Assembly: GCF_029961155.1 (NCBI RefSeq)
Contig: NZ_JASBRH010000011.1
Span: 1-64,000 of the forward strand
Origin: Pontibacterium granulatum
GTDB taxonomy: Bacteria > Pseudomonadota > Gammaproteobacteria > Pseudomonadales > Balneatricaceae
Direction of reading: 5' to 3'
Length of the DNA: 64,000 nucleotides
This document shows, piece after piece, positions 18,101 to 26,815 of the stretch (position 1 is its first letter; each line of letters opens with the position of its first letter). Below the pieces are notes generated by a model. That model saw only the letters and a program-made list of their open reading frames with translations. It did not search any database and was not told where the DNA came from. The translations under genes were made by a program, and so were the position numbers.

Positions 18101-21100
18101 ATCATGTCGATTCGCAGCGCTACAGATGAAGACTTTTACGACAAACAAAACCATGTTTATGTTGCCAGTATTGCCAGTGACGGCTCAGTAAACTGGATTA
18201 CCGAGAGTATGGTCGGTAGCCATTATGGCAGCCTGTCCGATTATGATCTTGTACCACGAGACTACGACGGTTCCTTATACATCCAATTGCAGGATTTGTC
18301 TGACGGGTCTGCGGTGTATTACAACATCAGCGGTGACGGATCCACTGTAAACTCCATTAGTGAAGAAGCATTTAATACAGCAAACTCTCAATATCCTGAT
18401 AGTCCTTGGGACACTGGTTTTCAATATACGGTGATGCCCATTGGAGATGGTCTTGAATACGTTGTTTCCAGCCAAGATAGTAGGTTGTTTGATATTGGCG
18501 TGAGGAATGAAGCTGGCGACACCATTTATTCCGGCTCATTTGATGGCGCAGGCTACGAGTGGTATGTGCGTGAGGGTTGGGAGCCAGGTAGTTTCATGTT
18601 GATCCGGGAGCTTTATGGCTTCGACTACATGTATGCCAAAGAGGTTATATTTGATCCTAACACTGGAACTTTTGAGATTGAGGATCAGCTTAACGACGTT
18701 GCTATTAGCTCTATTACGGGGAGCCTCCCATCTACGGAAGGGGAAAGCCCTATCTACTACACGGCGAAGTTAGTTGAAGCAGGTGAAAACGATAGTGTTA
18801 TTTTGATGCGTGGCTTTACCGACCCAACCTTTGAAACCGGCAAATTGAATGAATCCTACACTCTGGTGGTAGATAAGACCGGTCAGGTAGTGATGACCTC
18901 CGAGCCGATGGGGGCCACCTTCAGCGGGAGCTTAACCAACTTCGATATGGTTCCACGCCTTGATGATGGCACTATGTACTTCCAGATGGAGGATAAGGAC
19001 TCTGGAAATACAGAGTATTTCCTTGTTGGTGCAGGTGGTGATGTATGGGGAGGTGGAAGCCACCTCTTCAGTGCAGCTCAAGAGCAGTATGCCGCTGTGC
19101 ATGACGGTGCTGTGATTGAAAGATATCAAGCGGATGGCACTTCTTTCCAGATGGAGATCAATAACGGGGTCTACACGATTCGTTACTTTGATCAGTCCGG
19201 TAGCGAAACATCACAGACTACGCTGGATCTGGGGTCCGATTCCTGGCGTTTGGGCTCCAACTGGGAGCATGACTCCGTATGGCTGACCCGTTACTCGGAA
19301 GATTTAGACACAGGCTGGCAGTACGATGCTAAGGCGCTGAGTCTGGATGATCAGGGCAATCTGGTGGTTACCGATGCATATACCGGTTTGTCTCACGATG
19401 CCATGATTGCGTTTTTACCACAGACCTCGGAGGATGGTAGTGCGCTGTACTATGCTCCGAAGCTGGTGGATACCGATGACTCCGGTGCGGTACTGCTGAT
19501 GCGTGGCTTCAAATCGCATGAGTTCGCCTATGGTAAAGAGAACTCAATGCACGTGGTTCAGCTGAACAGCGATGGTTCTATTGCCTGGACTGCAGAGCTT
19601 TCGGGAACGTTCTCGGGTAGCTTGTCCAACTTTGATGCCATTCCACGTGAGTTTGATGGCAATCTGTACCTGATGAACCAAGATAAGTCTTCAGATGCCT
19701 TCAACTACTATCAGGTCGATGGGGCGGGCGCTGTTACTGCTATATCTGTGCAACAGTTCGACGACGCCTTGAGTGCATACAACAGCACTGCTCCATTTGG
19801 CGCAGATGACCAATTCTTTGTGCGTGCAGGCGCAGATAACCTTCCAATCGAAGTGTTCCAGAACGATGGTGATGTTGTTGATTCGACGGCGATATTATTT
19901 GATGAAGACGAGTCTGATGGGATTAGCTTTACGACTGCCCAAGGTGGTGAGGTTGAGCTGGTTGCCAAGGATCTCGATAACGATGGCCAAAATGAAACCT
20001 GGGATGTGGAGTACACAGCCCCAATGGCTGACTTCACGGGAACGGATACCTTCTATTACACGGTGCAAAACGCTGTAGGGGAGGTATCTGACCCTATACG
20101 TGTAGACATTGAGGTTGTGCCGGTTCATCAGGCTGTAGACGACTATGCCAATATGTTCCAGGACGGTGGTGATCGTATTGTTGATATATTGGTGAATGAC
20201 TATCAAGGTACGGACTGGCTGCTGGAAGACACGCTGGCCATTACACAGCAACCGTCCAACGGTACTGCCCATATCAATGCGGAAGGCAAGCTGGTTTATA
20301 CCCCAAATGCAGGTTTTGTGGGTCAGGATACAGTGGTGTACAGCATCAGTGATCAGGTTGATGATGCTCACAGCACTTCAAGCGCTACTGTGACCATTGA
20401 TGTGGAAAGCTCGGAATTACCGCTGAGCGCCGATATTGGTGGCGTTACAATCGATTTCTCAGGCTTGGATTCTGTTCTGCAGGCCGATGGTGCGATGATC
20501 GACGGACCTTATTGGGGGCCGGGTGATGGTGCGATGTTCATTCTGGAAACCATAACCTTCAATGAAGGATCCACACCAACATTCCGTGAAACGTTGTTTG
20601 TATTCAATGAAGCGGATCTGGAGGAGTTGCCAAGCGGATTAACGGTGACACCTGATGAGAGTGCCTTCTCCATTGTTGAGTTGAATGACAATGCGCATAT
20701 GATCAAGGATATTGATTATGGAACATTGTTGCTGATCGAAGAGAACCCGCTAAACAGTGATGAGCTGAAAGTGGGAGTAATGGCATTCGATGGCCTTAAT
20801 GGCATCTCAACGGATGTGGCGTTGCCAATGGGAGAGGCCCTGCTTTCTAAAACCGCTATGTACAGCAGCCCGACTATCCCTATTGGCGTGACGGACGCCG
20901 AAGTATTCTTCGAAACTGCTGATGGCAATATGAACTACGCCTTTGTCTTGATGGGCGTGGGTAGTATGCAGACGTTCGAGGAAACAGGTGAGTTCGCCCT
21001 GAATACAACAGGTCTTGCAATTGTCGATCGTACAGATGGCAGTGTTCTTCATTCCCAAGAGGTTCAGGGGGTGCCACTGGATGTTAAGGTTGACGAAAAC

Positions 21101-22270
21101 GGTCAGCTGTTTATCCGTACCTTAGATCAGGATTCGCAGACTGAACAGTACTTCTCTGTAGCGGTGGCAGATGCAATTGACAGTGACGCTACGGTCATTT
21201 CTGTGACTGAAACTGAATTCAACAACGCTCAGCTTGAAGATAATGCTCCACGCGAAGATAGTGGTCTTGTAGATGATGAGACGCTGAAAGCTACCTTCGA
21301 TGAAGGCAATCTCAACGGGTACCAAGGGGATGATAAGCTCTTTGGTGATGGACTGCACAACACCCTCAGCGGTGGTGATGGCAACGACCTGCTAATTGGT
21401 GGGGAAGGTTACGATACCGCTCAGTTTAGCGGTAATGCCGATGACTATGTCATCACCATGATGAGTGACTTCCAGGTTGATCTTTACAACCGTCTGTTGT
21501 CCTTTGAAGGTGAACAGTTCTCTGATACCGGTGGTGTTCTGACTGTTATGCAAAGCCCGGCAGATGGCTCTGACGGCGTGGATATTGTTCAGGTAGAGGA
21601 GCTGCAGTTTGCAGATCGTACCTATACCGTTGAAGACGGTGTGCTGATGCTGAGTGATTTGTCGGATCAGTTCCAGGGTGGTAATGGTGCCGATATTGTG
21701 AGCGGAGAGGGCGGTTCTTCAAACTCCATCGCGGGTGGTCGAGGAAATGATGCTCTGTTTGCTAATGGTGGCTCCATCAATAATCTCTCCGGGCAGGAGG
21801 GTGATGATGTGCTTACCAGTTTGGCAGGTGTCCAGAATAATCTGCAGGGCGGTAGCGGTAACGATTACTTCCTGGTTGATCAAAATGACGGCGGTGATGT
21901 GCTGATCAGTGGTGATTCTGATGCCGATATCACTGGCTTTGTTGATCTAATGGGTGACGGAATTAACGTAGATGTAACGATTGCTGGATTCGAAGTGGGA
22001 TTGGACAAGATTGATCTGTCCGCTTTGGGCATCGATTATCAGCAGCTAACAGCAGACAACGTCATGGTTAATGACAGTTCCAATATGGCTGAGTTTGACC
22101 TGGGCGCATTGGGGGTAAGTGGCATTGATGGCTCGCTTACCGTCCTGTTTGATAGCGGTGTTTTAAGCGAAAGCGACTTTATGTTCGCCGGAGACAGTGG
22201 TTCAGGTGTCGCGAGCGTGACGCCGCCTGAGTTAGAAGACCTCTACTCCGGTGGTGCTACGCCAGCGTAG
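15194..22270 (+). CDS. Giant RTX-type extracellular protein, second type I secretion substrate
   Basis: A 2358-aa acidic protein with no N-terminal signal peptide, as expected for a type I substrate. The first two-thirds are rich in short Asp/Gly beta-strand units resembling a beta-propeller. Three related units of about 230 aa lie at residues 843-1070, 1070-1300 and 1300-1533, sharing patterns such as GS(L)S.(Y/F)D..PR and (L/I)MRGF. Two cadherin/Tandem-95-like domains follow (about 1556-1735; YTPNAGFVGQDTVVYS). Two RTX blocks with GGDGNDLLIGGEG and GGSGNDYF come next at about 2041-2075 and 2160-2235. The end (VGLDKIDLSAL, then DFMF) fits a type I secretion signal. GAGGG precedes the ATG. 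Binding function is unknown; it is the last gene of the operon. Confidence 0.85.
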   Translation: MSFIYDVYSMDQEDRYSVDLSNQLSEAVLTFDVTRTDKVSFDREGNTLVLVQAEVYSPEYVNDELLVVVDSDKNAVDMIHLPQNGNLEYLNTAATGKAFFLNTDSGEVVSLDYSATGFESSFEVVLTQAELNSLTPTISGAEDTFPTYIGATADGTGYLIAFAAEASGHTLDTVSVIELSSDGSTRSVMFNPGGELTEGIYQDADGNTFARITGEINSGWIVDESYQLNFMDESAAEIYPSAYWEARWDHLAPDSIATLQLPDGSIQVIDYRAAVDGYETEVLNVIYNAEDGSALIILDHFSDVDIDPIGYETWHLFSADGAGGYIEQVISRQGQPLLRSVDFGAEGSAGGSSFYLQDLSGEGVSVFEYSFTKDGVVADDSATELFSITPNELYPNPPEGFITGIESMSLIDGNWAIATFAFNPSTDEDAATNYVNVVDGDTGQAGVPVSIAGEINQLMVSPFNPDQIVYLEISDQYELTQWNIATGEVREVSWEFRDILFGGVEDSLNVNFGGQEYDLSSLGAFSYSTLEWGNDGSRLILLDKVPSVDEELASNFSQSLILLDSSGQAVAWPSGEMQLEFYGYVHDAQIMEELYWVTSNTEGTVDFWKAEVVDGALANLDVALAGVDIEPQQHFAIEQISDTRVILSARGPQDEWGQVRETWLINLDTAEVLDHSFAEDTMDGGFIVQDPSNPDHWFIQDWDRTPALENQNSLAELLGEEDLLDFSGIPAEYGTPDWIRVQYTSDGMVASVQLPEAGKTAVVVMGSNDTLVGTSVFDTPPGGDVEGFLAFDGYLYAFHGGAPEDISAYRIDAEAFTLNPLQAWEPIDANEALEQYYNTHYYRQIDYPNGSRLEIEGSLEGYFVSAYDSETGSYTETELDLGGVFWNVDGRFEPGSFLLRHWEENVDGDIVSGVKQVAFNSDTQSFQVTDLLTGFVWSTVTDQLPATTDTNEPLIYSLRPVEVGDDGSVIMSIRSATDEDFYDKQNHVYVASIASDGSVNWITESMVGSHYGSLSDYDLVPRDYDGSLYIQLQDLSDGSAVYYNISGDGSTVNSISEEAFNTANSQYPDSPWDTGFQYTVMPIGDGLEYVVSSQDSRLFDIGVRNEAGDTIYSGSFDGAGYEWYVREGWEPGSFMLIRELYGFDYMYAKEVIFDPNTGTFEIEDQLNDVAISSITGSLPSTEGESPIYYTAKLVEAGENDSVILMRGFTDPTFETGKLNESYTLVVDKTGQVVMTSEPMGATFSGSLTNFDMVPRLDDGTMYFQMEDKDSGNTEYFLVGAGGDVWGGGSHLFSAAQEQYAAVHDGAVIERYQADGTSFQMEINNGVYTIRYFDQSGSETSQTTLDLGSDSWRLGSNWEHDSVWLTRYSEDLDTGWQYDAKALSLDDQGNLVVTDAYTGLSHDAMIAFLPQTSEDGSALYYAPKLVDTDDSGAVLLMRGFKSHEFAYGKENSMHVVQLNSDGSIAWTAELSGTFSGSLSNFDAIPREFDGNLYLMNQDKSSDAFNYYQVDGAGAVTAISVQQFDDALSAYNSTAPFGADDQFFVRAGADNLPIEVFQNDGDVVDSTAILFDEDESDGISFTTAQGGEVELVAKDLDNDGQNETWDVEYTAPMADFTGTDTFYYTVQNAVGEVSDPIRVDIEVVPVHQAVDDYANMFQDGGDRIVDILVNDYQGTDWLLEDTLAITQQPSNGTAHINAEGKLVYTPNAGFVGQDTVVYSISDQVDDAHSTSSATVTIDVESSELPLSADIGGVTIDFSGLDSVLQADGAMIDGPYWGPGDGAMFILETITFNEGSTPTFRETLFVFNEADLEELPSGLTVTPDESAFSIVELNDNAHMIKDIDYGTLLLIEENPLNSDELKVGVMAFDGLNGISTDVALPMGEALLSKTAMYSSPTIPIGVTDAEVFFETADGNMNYAFVLMGVGSMQTFEETGEFALNTTGLAIVDRTDGSVLHSQEVQGVPLDVKVDENGQLFIRTLDQDSQTEQYFSVAVADAIDSDATVISVTETEFNNAQLEDNAPREDSGLVDDETLKATFDEGNLNGYQGDDKLFGDGLHNTLSGGDGNDLLIGGEGYDTAQFSGNADDYVITMMSDFQVDLYNRLLSFEGEQFSDTGGVLTVMQSPADGSDGVDIVQVEELQFADRTYTVEDGVLMLSDLSDQFQGGNGADIVSGEGGSSNSIAGGRGNDALFANGGSINNLSGQEGDDVLTSLAGVQNNLQGGSGNDYFLVDQNDGGDVLISGDSDADITGFVDLMGDGINVDVTIAGFEVGLDKIDLSALGIDYQQLTADNVMVNDSSNMAEFDLGALGVSGIDGSLTVLFDSGVLSESDFMFAGDSGSGVASVTPPELEDLYSGGATPA
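17720..19790 (+). repeat. Three tandem units of about 690 bp coding for related 230-aa modules
   Basis: Approximate unit borders are 17720, 18400, 19090 and 19790. Each encoded unit contains, in order, a W.(L/V)....(W)E.(G/D)S(F/V) segment, a P(I/L)YY..(K/R) segment, a D.(G/S).(V/I) segment leading to MRGF or its equivalent, GSLS(N)(F/Y)D, and a DK-S-(Y) segment. Units 2 and 3 are closest. Borders were set by eye. Confidence 0.7.
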
Positions 22271-22296
22271 AGGAAAAAGTCTAATAGCCTTTAAGA

Positions 22297-22325
22297 AAGC
22301 CTCCCCATTTGGTGGAGGCTTTTTT
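22297..22325 (+). terminator. Terminator of the type I secretion operon
   Basis: AAGCCTCC (22297-22304) pairs with GGAGGCTT (22314-22321), followed by a T-run. It lies 27 bp after the stop of the second giant substrate. Confidence 0.92.
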
Positions 22326-22458
22326 GTGTCGAAAATCCGAGAAAAGTTGAGTGTGTCTAGTGGTATATGTATAGGTTTTACTTCATATCGAAGTGAATAT
22401 GTCGCGCTCTCGAAATAGCCTTAACGATCTCTCTTCGTACTTGGACCGATGACTTCGT

Positions 22459-22519
22459 AAAAAAACTCCGTACCCGACGCAAAGAAATGACGCTCGCACG
22501 ACCGAAGGTGGGTACGGAG
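22459..22519 (-). terminator. Terminator of the CoA-transferase transcript, long-loop type
   Basis: On the minus strand CTCCGTACCC pairs with GGGTACGGAG (10 bp, plus-strand arms 22466-22475 and 22510-22519) and is followed by seven T residues. The loop is 34 bases, longer than usual. It converges on the terminator at 22297. Between it and the gene end there is a further hairpin, at 22523-22547 (GGCTTCAA/TTGAAGCC). Confidence 0.75.
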
Positions 22520-22522
22520 GAA

Positions 22523-22547
22523 GGCTTCAACGTCAGAGATTGAAGCC
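22523..22547 (-). other. 8-bp hairpin directly after the CoA-transferase stop
   Basis: GGCTTCAA and TTGAAGCC form a perfect stem around a 9-base loop, 14 bp past the stop codon. There is no T-run, so it is more likely an mRNA 3'-end stabiliser or part of a two-hairpin terminator with 22459-22519. Confidence 0.5.
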
Positions 22548-22560
22548 AAAGCCCAGCAGC

Positions 22561-24213
22561 TCAGGCTGCTGGGGATGCAAAAGCGGTTTCAGGGCTGTCA
22601 TCGTGCTGACTATTGAGCAGATTACGGAACAGGTTGCGCATGTGCTTGATGGGCATGCTGCCACGGTGTTCAAGATTCATCGGGCCGTCATGGAAAAGGC
22701 GAGGGTCCATCAGATCCAGGTCATCGTCGATGATCGGCTTGAAATCCATCTGATCCAAGATGTCTTTCTGCAGGTTGATGCCGGGCGCGATCTCTATCAG
22801 TTTCAAGCCCTCTGGAGTCAGGCGGAAGACGGCACGTTCGGTGATAAACAACACGCGTTGCCCGTTGCGTACTGCCGCGTCACCGTTAAAGGTGATTTGT
22901 TGTACAGACTTGAGGAACTTGCGCATCGGACCGTTGCTGGCCACCTTGATTGAATGATCCTGTATCTCAAGCTCCTGTGGGCCGGAGGTAAAAGTGCCAA
23001 GGAAATATAGGTCTCTGGTGTTTTGGGTGATATTGATAAATCCGCCCGCGCCAGCCAACTTGCTGCCAAAACGACTGACGTTTACGTGCCCTTCGGGGCA
23101 GGTTTCCGCGAGACCCAGAAACGCCTGATCCAAGCCGCCTCCATCATAGAAATCGAACTGGGCGGGTTGGTCGATAATGGCGTCGGCATTACTCACGGCG
23201 CCAAAACTCAGTCCGCTTGCCGGTTTACCACCTATCCCACCAGGCTCGACAGTAAGCGTAAACTCTCCTAGGCGACCTTCTTCCGCAGCGACCTGGGCGA
23301 CCTCTTCGGGCATGCCGATCCCCAGATTCACCACAGAACCTTTACGCAGCTCCATCAAGGCGCGGCGGCCAATGATTTTACGTGCAGTTAACGGCGCAGG
23401 TTGTACCGCGCTCTTGGATTCGCGAATGTCACCACAGTAGGCCGGATTAAAGGGTTCGGAGAATGTCTGTTGATGGTCTTCAGAAGGCGCGACGATCACA
23501 TGATCAACCAAGATACCCGGGATACGGATACGGTCTGGCGTAAGGTGGTGCTGATCGGTGACGCGCTCGACCTGAACAAACACCCGGCCACCGCTGTTCT
23601 TAACCGCTTGGGCGATTGCCAGCGCTTCCAGCGGCAGGGCTTCACGTTCCATTGAGATGTTCCCGGCACGGTCCGCTGTGGTACCACGCAGCAGGGCCAC
23701 ATCAATTGGGAAGGCCTTGTAGAACAGTTGTTCCTCGCCCATGATCTCGACGCGCTCAACCACATCCTCTGTTGAGATGGTGTTGATCTTGCCACCCTCA
23801 TAGTGTGGATCGACAAAGGTGTTGAGGCCAACATGGGTAAGGGTGCCTTTTTTACCTGCTGCGATATCGCGGAACAGATGACAGATCACCCCCTGCGGCA
23901 GGTTGTAGGCTTCGATCTTGTTATCCAACGCCAGTTTGCCCAGTGTTGGCGCGAGGCCCCAGTGGCCACCCACCACGCGACGTACCAAGCCTTCATGACC
24001 AAAGTGGTTGAGGCCCCTCTGCTTGGCGTCGCCTTGGCCTGCCGCATAGATCAAAGCCAGCTCTTTAGGATGGCCATCGCTCAGAAAGCGTTGTTCGATA
24101 GCCTTGGCGAGGTGTTCGGCAAAACCGATTCCAATAAAGCCTGCGGTCGCCACGGTGGCGCCATCCGGTATCAGCTGGGCTGCCTGTGCTGCGGATATGA
24201 TCTGTTCGCTCAT
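22561..24213 (-). CDS. Acyl-CoA:carboxylate CoA-transferase (YdiF/acetate CoA-transferase family)
   Basis: Cytoplasmic enzyme predicted to move CoA between an acyl-CoA and a carboxylate such as acetate, propionate or a 3-keto acid. The 550-aa chain is a fused alpha-beta class I CoA-transferase. The alpha half holds the glycine-rich GFIGIGFAEHL segment. The beta half holds NLGIGMPEEV and the catalytic glutamate motif EPGGIGGKPASG. The substrate cannot be read from the sequence. It is a single-gene transcription unit with a sigma-54 promoter 45 bp upstream and its probable activator gene behind that, so expression is likely induced by a carbon source. AGGCAGG-type purines serve as the ribosome-binding site. 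Confidence 0.87.
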   Translation of the reverse strand: MSEQIISAAQAAQLIPDGATVATAGFIGIGFAEHLAKAIEQRFLSDGHPKELALIYAAGQGDAKQRGLNHFGHEGLVRRVVGGHWGLAPTLGKLALDNKIEAYNLPQGVICHLFRDIAAGKKGTLTHVGLNTFVDPHYEGGKINTISTEDVVERVEIMGEEQLFYKAFPIDVALLRGTTADRAGNISMEREALPLEALAIAQAVKNSGGRVFVQVERVTDQHHLTPDRIRIPGILVDHVIVAPSEDHQQTFSEPFNPAYCGDIRESKSAVQPAPLTARKIIGRRALMELRKGSVVNLGIGMPEEVAQVAAEEGRLGEFTLTVEPGGIGGKPASGLSFGAVSNADAIIDQPAQFDFYDGGGLDQAFLGLAETCPEGHVNVSRFGSKLAGAGGFINITQNTRDLYFLGTFTSGPQELEIQDHSIKVASNGPMRKFLKSVQQITFNGDAAVRNGQRVLFITERAVFRLTPEGLKLIEIAPGINLQKDILDQMDFKPIIDDDLDLMDPRLFHDGPMNLEHRGSMPIKHMRNLFRNLLNSQHDDSPETAFASPAA

Positions 24214-24257
24214 GCTTCTGCCTGCCTGTTCTTTTTATTGTTGGTCAACAGTGCTGC

Positions 24258-24273
24258 AGCAAGGGATACGCCA
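24258..24273 (-). promoter_or_regulatory. Sigma-54 (-24/-12) promoter of the CoA-transferase gene
   Basis: Minus strand reads TGGCGTATCCCTTGCT. GG and GC are separated by exactly ten bases and the -12 element TTGCT is canonical (consensus TGGCAC-N5-TTGCW). It lies 45 bp before the start codon and downstream of a gene for a sigma-54 activator, which supports it strongly. Confidence 0.85.
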
Positions 24274-24359
24274 TAAATTCAAAAAGATATATAAAACAGT
24301 TGGTTAATAATATAGCCGGGCGGCTGTAGTGAGGTGCGCTGGCTAACTGTGTATGATTA

Positions 24360-24377
24360 ATAAGACATGTGTCTTAT
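24360..24377. promoter_or_regulatory. Palindromic upstream activator site
   Basis: ATAAGACA-TG-TGTCTTAT is a perfect 8-bp inverted repeat with a 2-base spacer, about 90-100 bp upstream of the -24 element. That is the usual position of an enhancer site bound by a sigma-54 activator dimer. Likely ligand: the product of the adjacent gene (inference). Confidence 0.7.
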
Positions 24378-24411
24378 GGTTTGTAAAACAATCCAGACGG
24401 CAATTGGGTGG

Positions 24412-25797
24412 CTAGGATAAGTTACAACGCTTTAGGCGCTCGTAAAAGGTTGCGCGGGAGATGCCGAGTTGGCGTGCCGCAGCCGTTTTATTACCCCCGT
24501 TTTCTGCCAGTGCGTTTTCCAGGGCAATGCGTTCCGCCTGCAGGCGCTGATCGCTTAAACTTTCCGCCTTAACTGGCGGTGCTGTTGTTGTATCCGTTGG
24601 TAGGTCGTCCAGTGCACCCAAATCAGCGGGTTCAATCTGATCGCCTTCCGCCATGACGCAAGCGCGTTCCAGTCGGTTACGCAGCTCTCGCACATTGCCA
24701 GGCCAGTGATAGGTCAACAACCAATTCCGGGCTGCTTGGGAGAGTGGCAAAGGAGCGAGTTGGGTATCCTTCTGGACCTGCGTTAGCAGGCGTTCACTCA
24801 GGGTTAGGACATCGCCATTGCGCTCTCGCAGCGGCGGCAGGCGAATCGGCAGAACGTTAAGGCGGTAATACAGATCTGCGCGAAACTCGCCGGTATCAAC
24901 CAGCGCGCGTAGATCTTTTGCAGTCGCTGCGATTACTCGCACGTCCACTTTTTCCAGTCGGTTTGAACCGAGTGCCTCCACCTCGCGCTCCTGCAAAACA
25001 CGCAGCAGCTTGCTTTGCATTGGTAACGGCATCTCTGCGATCTCATCCAGGAACAGGGTGCCGCCGTTGGCCAATTGGATCTTGCCCTTACGGCCTTTGC
25101 GGTCGGCACCGGTATAAGCACCGGGGGCGGTGCCAAACAGTTCCGCTTCGACCAGTGATTCGGGCAGGGCGCCCATATTGATGCCAACAAAAGGTCCGTG
25201 CCGTCGTGGGGAGGCGTGGTGAATGCCCTGGGCCAGCAGCTCTTTGCCGGTGCCAGTTTCGCCCAAGAGCAGCAGTGTAGTATCCAGCTGTGCAGCGCGT
25301 AGCGCCTGGCGTTTCAGTTTGTTGATCGGATCTGACTCGCCCAGCAGGTCATCCAGCGCATACTTGGACGGACGGATCAGGTTTTCCGATTCAAACTGAC
25401 GGCGGAGACGGGCGAACTTGTCGAACAGGGGCTGCAGGCTGTCCAGGTCGTCGTAGAAGACAAAACCCAAGGCGCCCATGATCTCTTTGTTGGCGTTCTT
25501 TAGGGGGAGGCGGGTAACCAGACACCAGCGGCCATTGATAGACATAAGGTCCACAAAAACAGGCTTGCCGCTCTTTACCACCCTTGGCATCTGGGTGGTT
25601 GGCAACACCGCTTCAATATCCTGGCCGATTAGATTCGCCTCCTGAGAGAGCCCCATCAGCTGACGATACTGATCACTGATCCAGGCGATGCGGCATTGGG
25701 CATCCACCGCAATCGAACCCTGACAGAGGTTGGAGAGTAACTCCAACAGGTGCTGATTGTCGGCGTCAATATTCAGGATTTCGGAGAGTTGTTGCAT
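24412..25797 (-). CDS. Sigma-54-dependent PAS-AAA+-Fis transcriptional activator
   Basis: Enhancer-binding protein that opens sigma-54 promoters. N-terminal PAS-like sensor (about 20-130), then an AAA+ domain with Walker A GETGTGKE, the sigma-54-contacting loop GAYTGA (a known variant of GAFTGA), Walker B GGTLFLDEIAEM and the arginine-finger region. A Fis-type helix-turn-helix sits at the extreme C-terminus (NKTAAARQLGISRATFYERL). The ATG at 25797 is preferred over one 54 bp upstream because AGGGA precedes it by 6 bases; the protein is then 461 aa. No receiver domain is present, so it probably senses a small molecule directly. It lies upstream of, and reads towards, the CoA-transferase. Confidence 0.92.
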   Translation of the reverse strand: MQQLSEILNIDADNQHLLELLSNLCQGSIAVDAQCRIAWISDQYRQLMGLSQEANLIGQDIEAVLPTTQMPRVVKSGKPVFVDLMSINGRWCLVTRLPLKNANKEIMGALGFVFYDDLDSLQPLFDKFARLRRQFESENLIRPSKYALDDLLGESDPINKLKRQALRAAQLDTTLLLLGETGTGKELLAQGIHHASPRRHGPFVGINMGALPESLVEAELFGTAPGAYTGADRKGRKGKIQLANGGTLFLDEIAEMPLPMQSKLLRVLQEREVEALGSNRLEKVDVRVIAATAKDLRALVDTGEFRADLYYRLNVLPIRLPPLRERNGDVLTLSERLLTQVQKDTQLAPLPLSQAARNWLLTYHWPGNVRELRNRLERACVMAEGDQIEPADLGALDDLPTDTTTAPPVKAESLSDQRLQAERIALENALAENGGNKTAAARQLGISRATFYERLKRCNLS

Positions 25798-25895
25798 GGA
25801 TGTCCCTGCTGCTATGCGTCGTTTCAGGGCAACAGCCCTGATATTCATCATATCAGGTGTTTTGGAACGAGGTGAGGCCTTCGCTGTTGCAGGGC

Positions 25896-26597
25896 TCAGG
25901 ATGGGTTGAGGGCTTGCAGGTACAGGTCGCCATCGTAGCGGCTGAGATGACGCAGAATGCGTGCCTGCTTATTGGCCAGGCGACGACTTGGGTAGCGGGC
26001 TTTGTACTTGGTTGGGGCGGGCAGCACGGATGCCAGAAGAATGCCCTCGCGTCGACTGATCGTTTCAATGGGTTTATTGAGCTGATACAGGGCGCCGCGC
26101 TTTACACCAAAATCCCTTGGCCCGAACTGGGCAATGTTCAGGTAGACCTCAAGGATCCGGTTCTTGTCCCACACCTGCTCCAGTAGCATCGCCAACGGAA
26201 TCTCCAGGGCCTTGCGCAGGTAGCTGCGTCCTTCCCAAAGGTATAAGTTCTTCACGACCTGCTGAGTAATCGTACTGCCGCCCCGGCCTTTTCTGCCATT
26301 CAAGGCATTGGAGATGGCCTCCTGGGTGGCCTCGACATCGATACCGTAGTGGACCGGGAACTTCTGATCTTCCGACGCAATCACTGCAGCCTGAACGCTG
26401 GCGGGAATTTCTTCCAGATCCACCCATTCGTACCGTACAGGTTCAAGCTGGTTGTCCATGAGACTGTTTAGGTTGTGGGCGATCATAAACGCAGACGTTG
26501 GGACATCCACCCACTTTAATACGACCATGGAAAGCAGCAGTAGCGAGAAACAGGAAGCAATCGAAATGGAGAGAAGCGTTAGTGCCTTTTTCAGCAT
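25896..26597 (-). CDS. mtgA: Monofunctional peptidoglycan transglycosylase
   Basis: Polymerises lipid II into glycan strands on the periplasmic face of the inner membrane. The 233-aa length is typical of MtgA. One N-terminal transmembrane segment (about 10-30) is followed by a GT51 domain with the catalytic glutamate motif ASEDQKFPVHYGID. Further GT51 motifs are GRKGRGGSTITQQ, KNLYLW, RKALEIPLA and EVYLN. There is no transpeptidase domain, which separates it from class A penicillin-binding proteins. No strong ribosome-binding site is seen at the chosen start. Confidence 0.95.
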   Translation of the reverse strand: MLKKALTLLSISIASCFSLLLLSMVVLKWVDVPTSAFMIAHNLNSLMDNQLEPVRYEWVDLEEIPASVQAAVIASEDQKFPVHYGIDVEATQEAISNALNGRKGRGGSTITQQVVKNLYLWEGRSYLRKALEIPLAMLLEQVWDKNRILEVYLNIAQFGPRDFGVKRGALYQLNKPIETISRREGILLASVLPAPTKYKARYPSRRLANKQARILRHLSRYDGDLYLQALNPS

Positions 26598-26774
26598 ATG
26601 AGCGTAAGAGTGACCTTGTGGTTAAAAGTTGTACAGTTTATCGCAAGTAGGTTGGCTAATACAACGCGAGCTTTTGTGAGCGTGGGCTTCTACGTTGGGG
26701 CAGCGAAATAGTTTGGGGAGAGAGCGGCGGAGGTGTAGAAGAAATGGTGCCGAGGGTAAGTTGACTGCAGGCAC

Positions 26775-26809
26775 AAAAAAGCCCCGCAGTTCTATAAACT
26801 CGCGAGGCT
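26775..26809 (-). terminator. tRNA-Phe terminator
   Basis: On the minus strand AGCCTCGC plus AGTT pairs with AACT plus GCGGGGCT (one G-U and a one-base bulge) and runs into TTTTTT. It sits just downstream of the tRNA. Confidence 0.85.
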
Positions 26810-26815
26810 CTTAAG

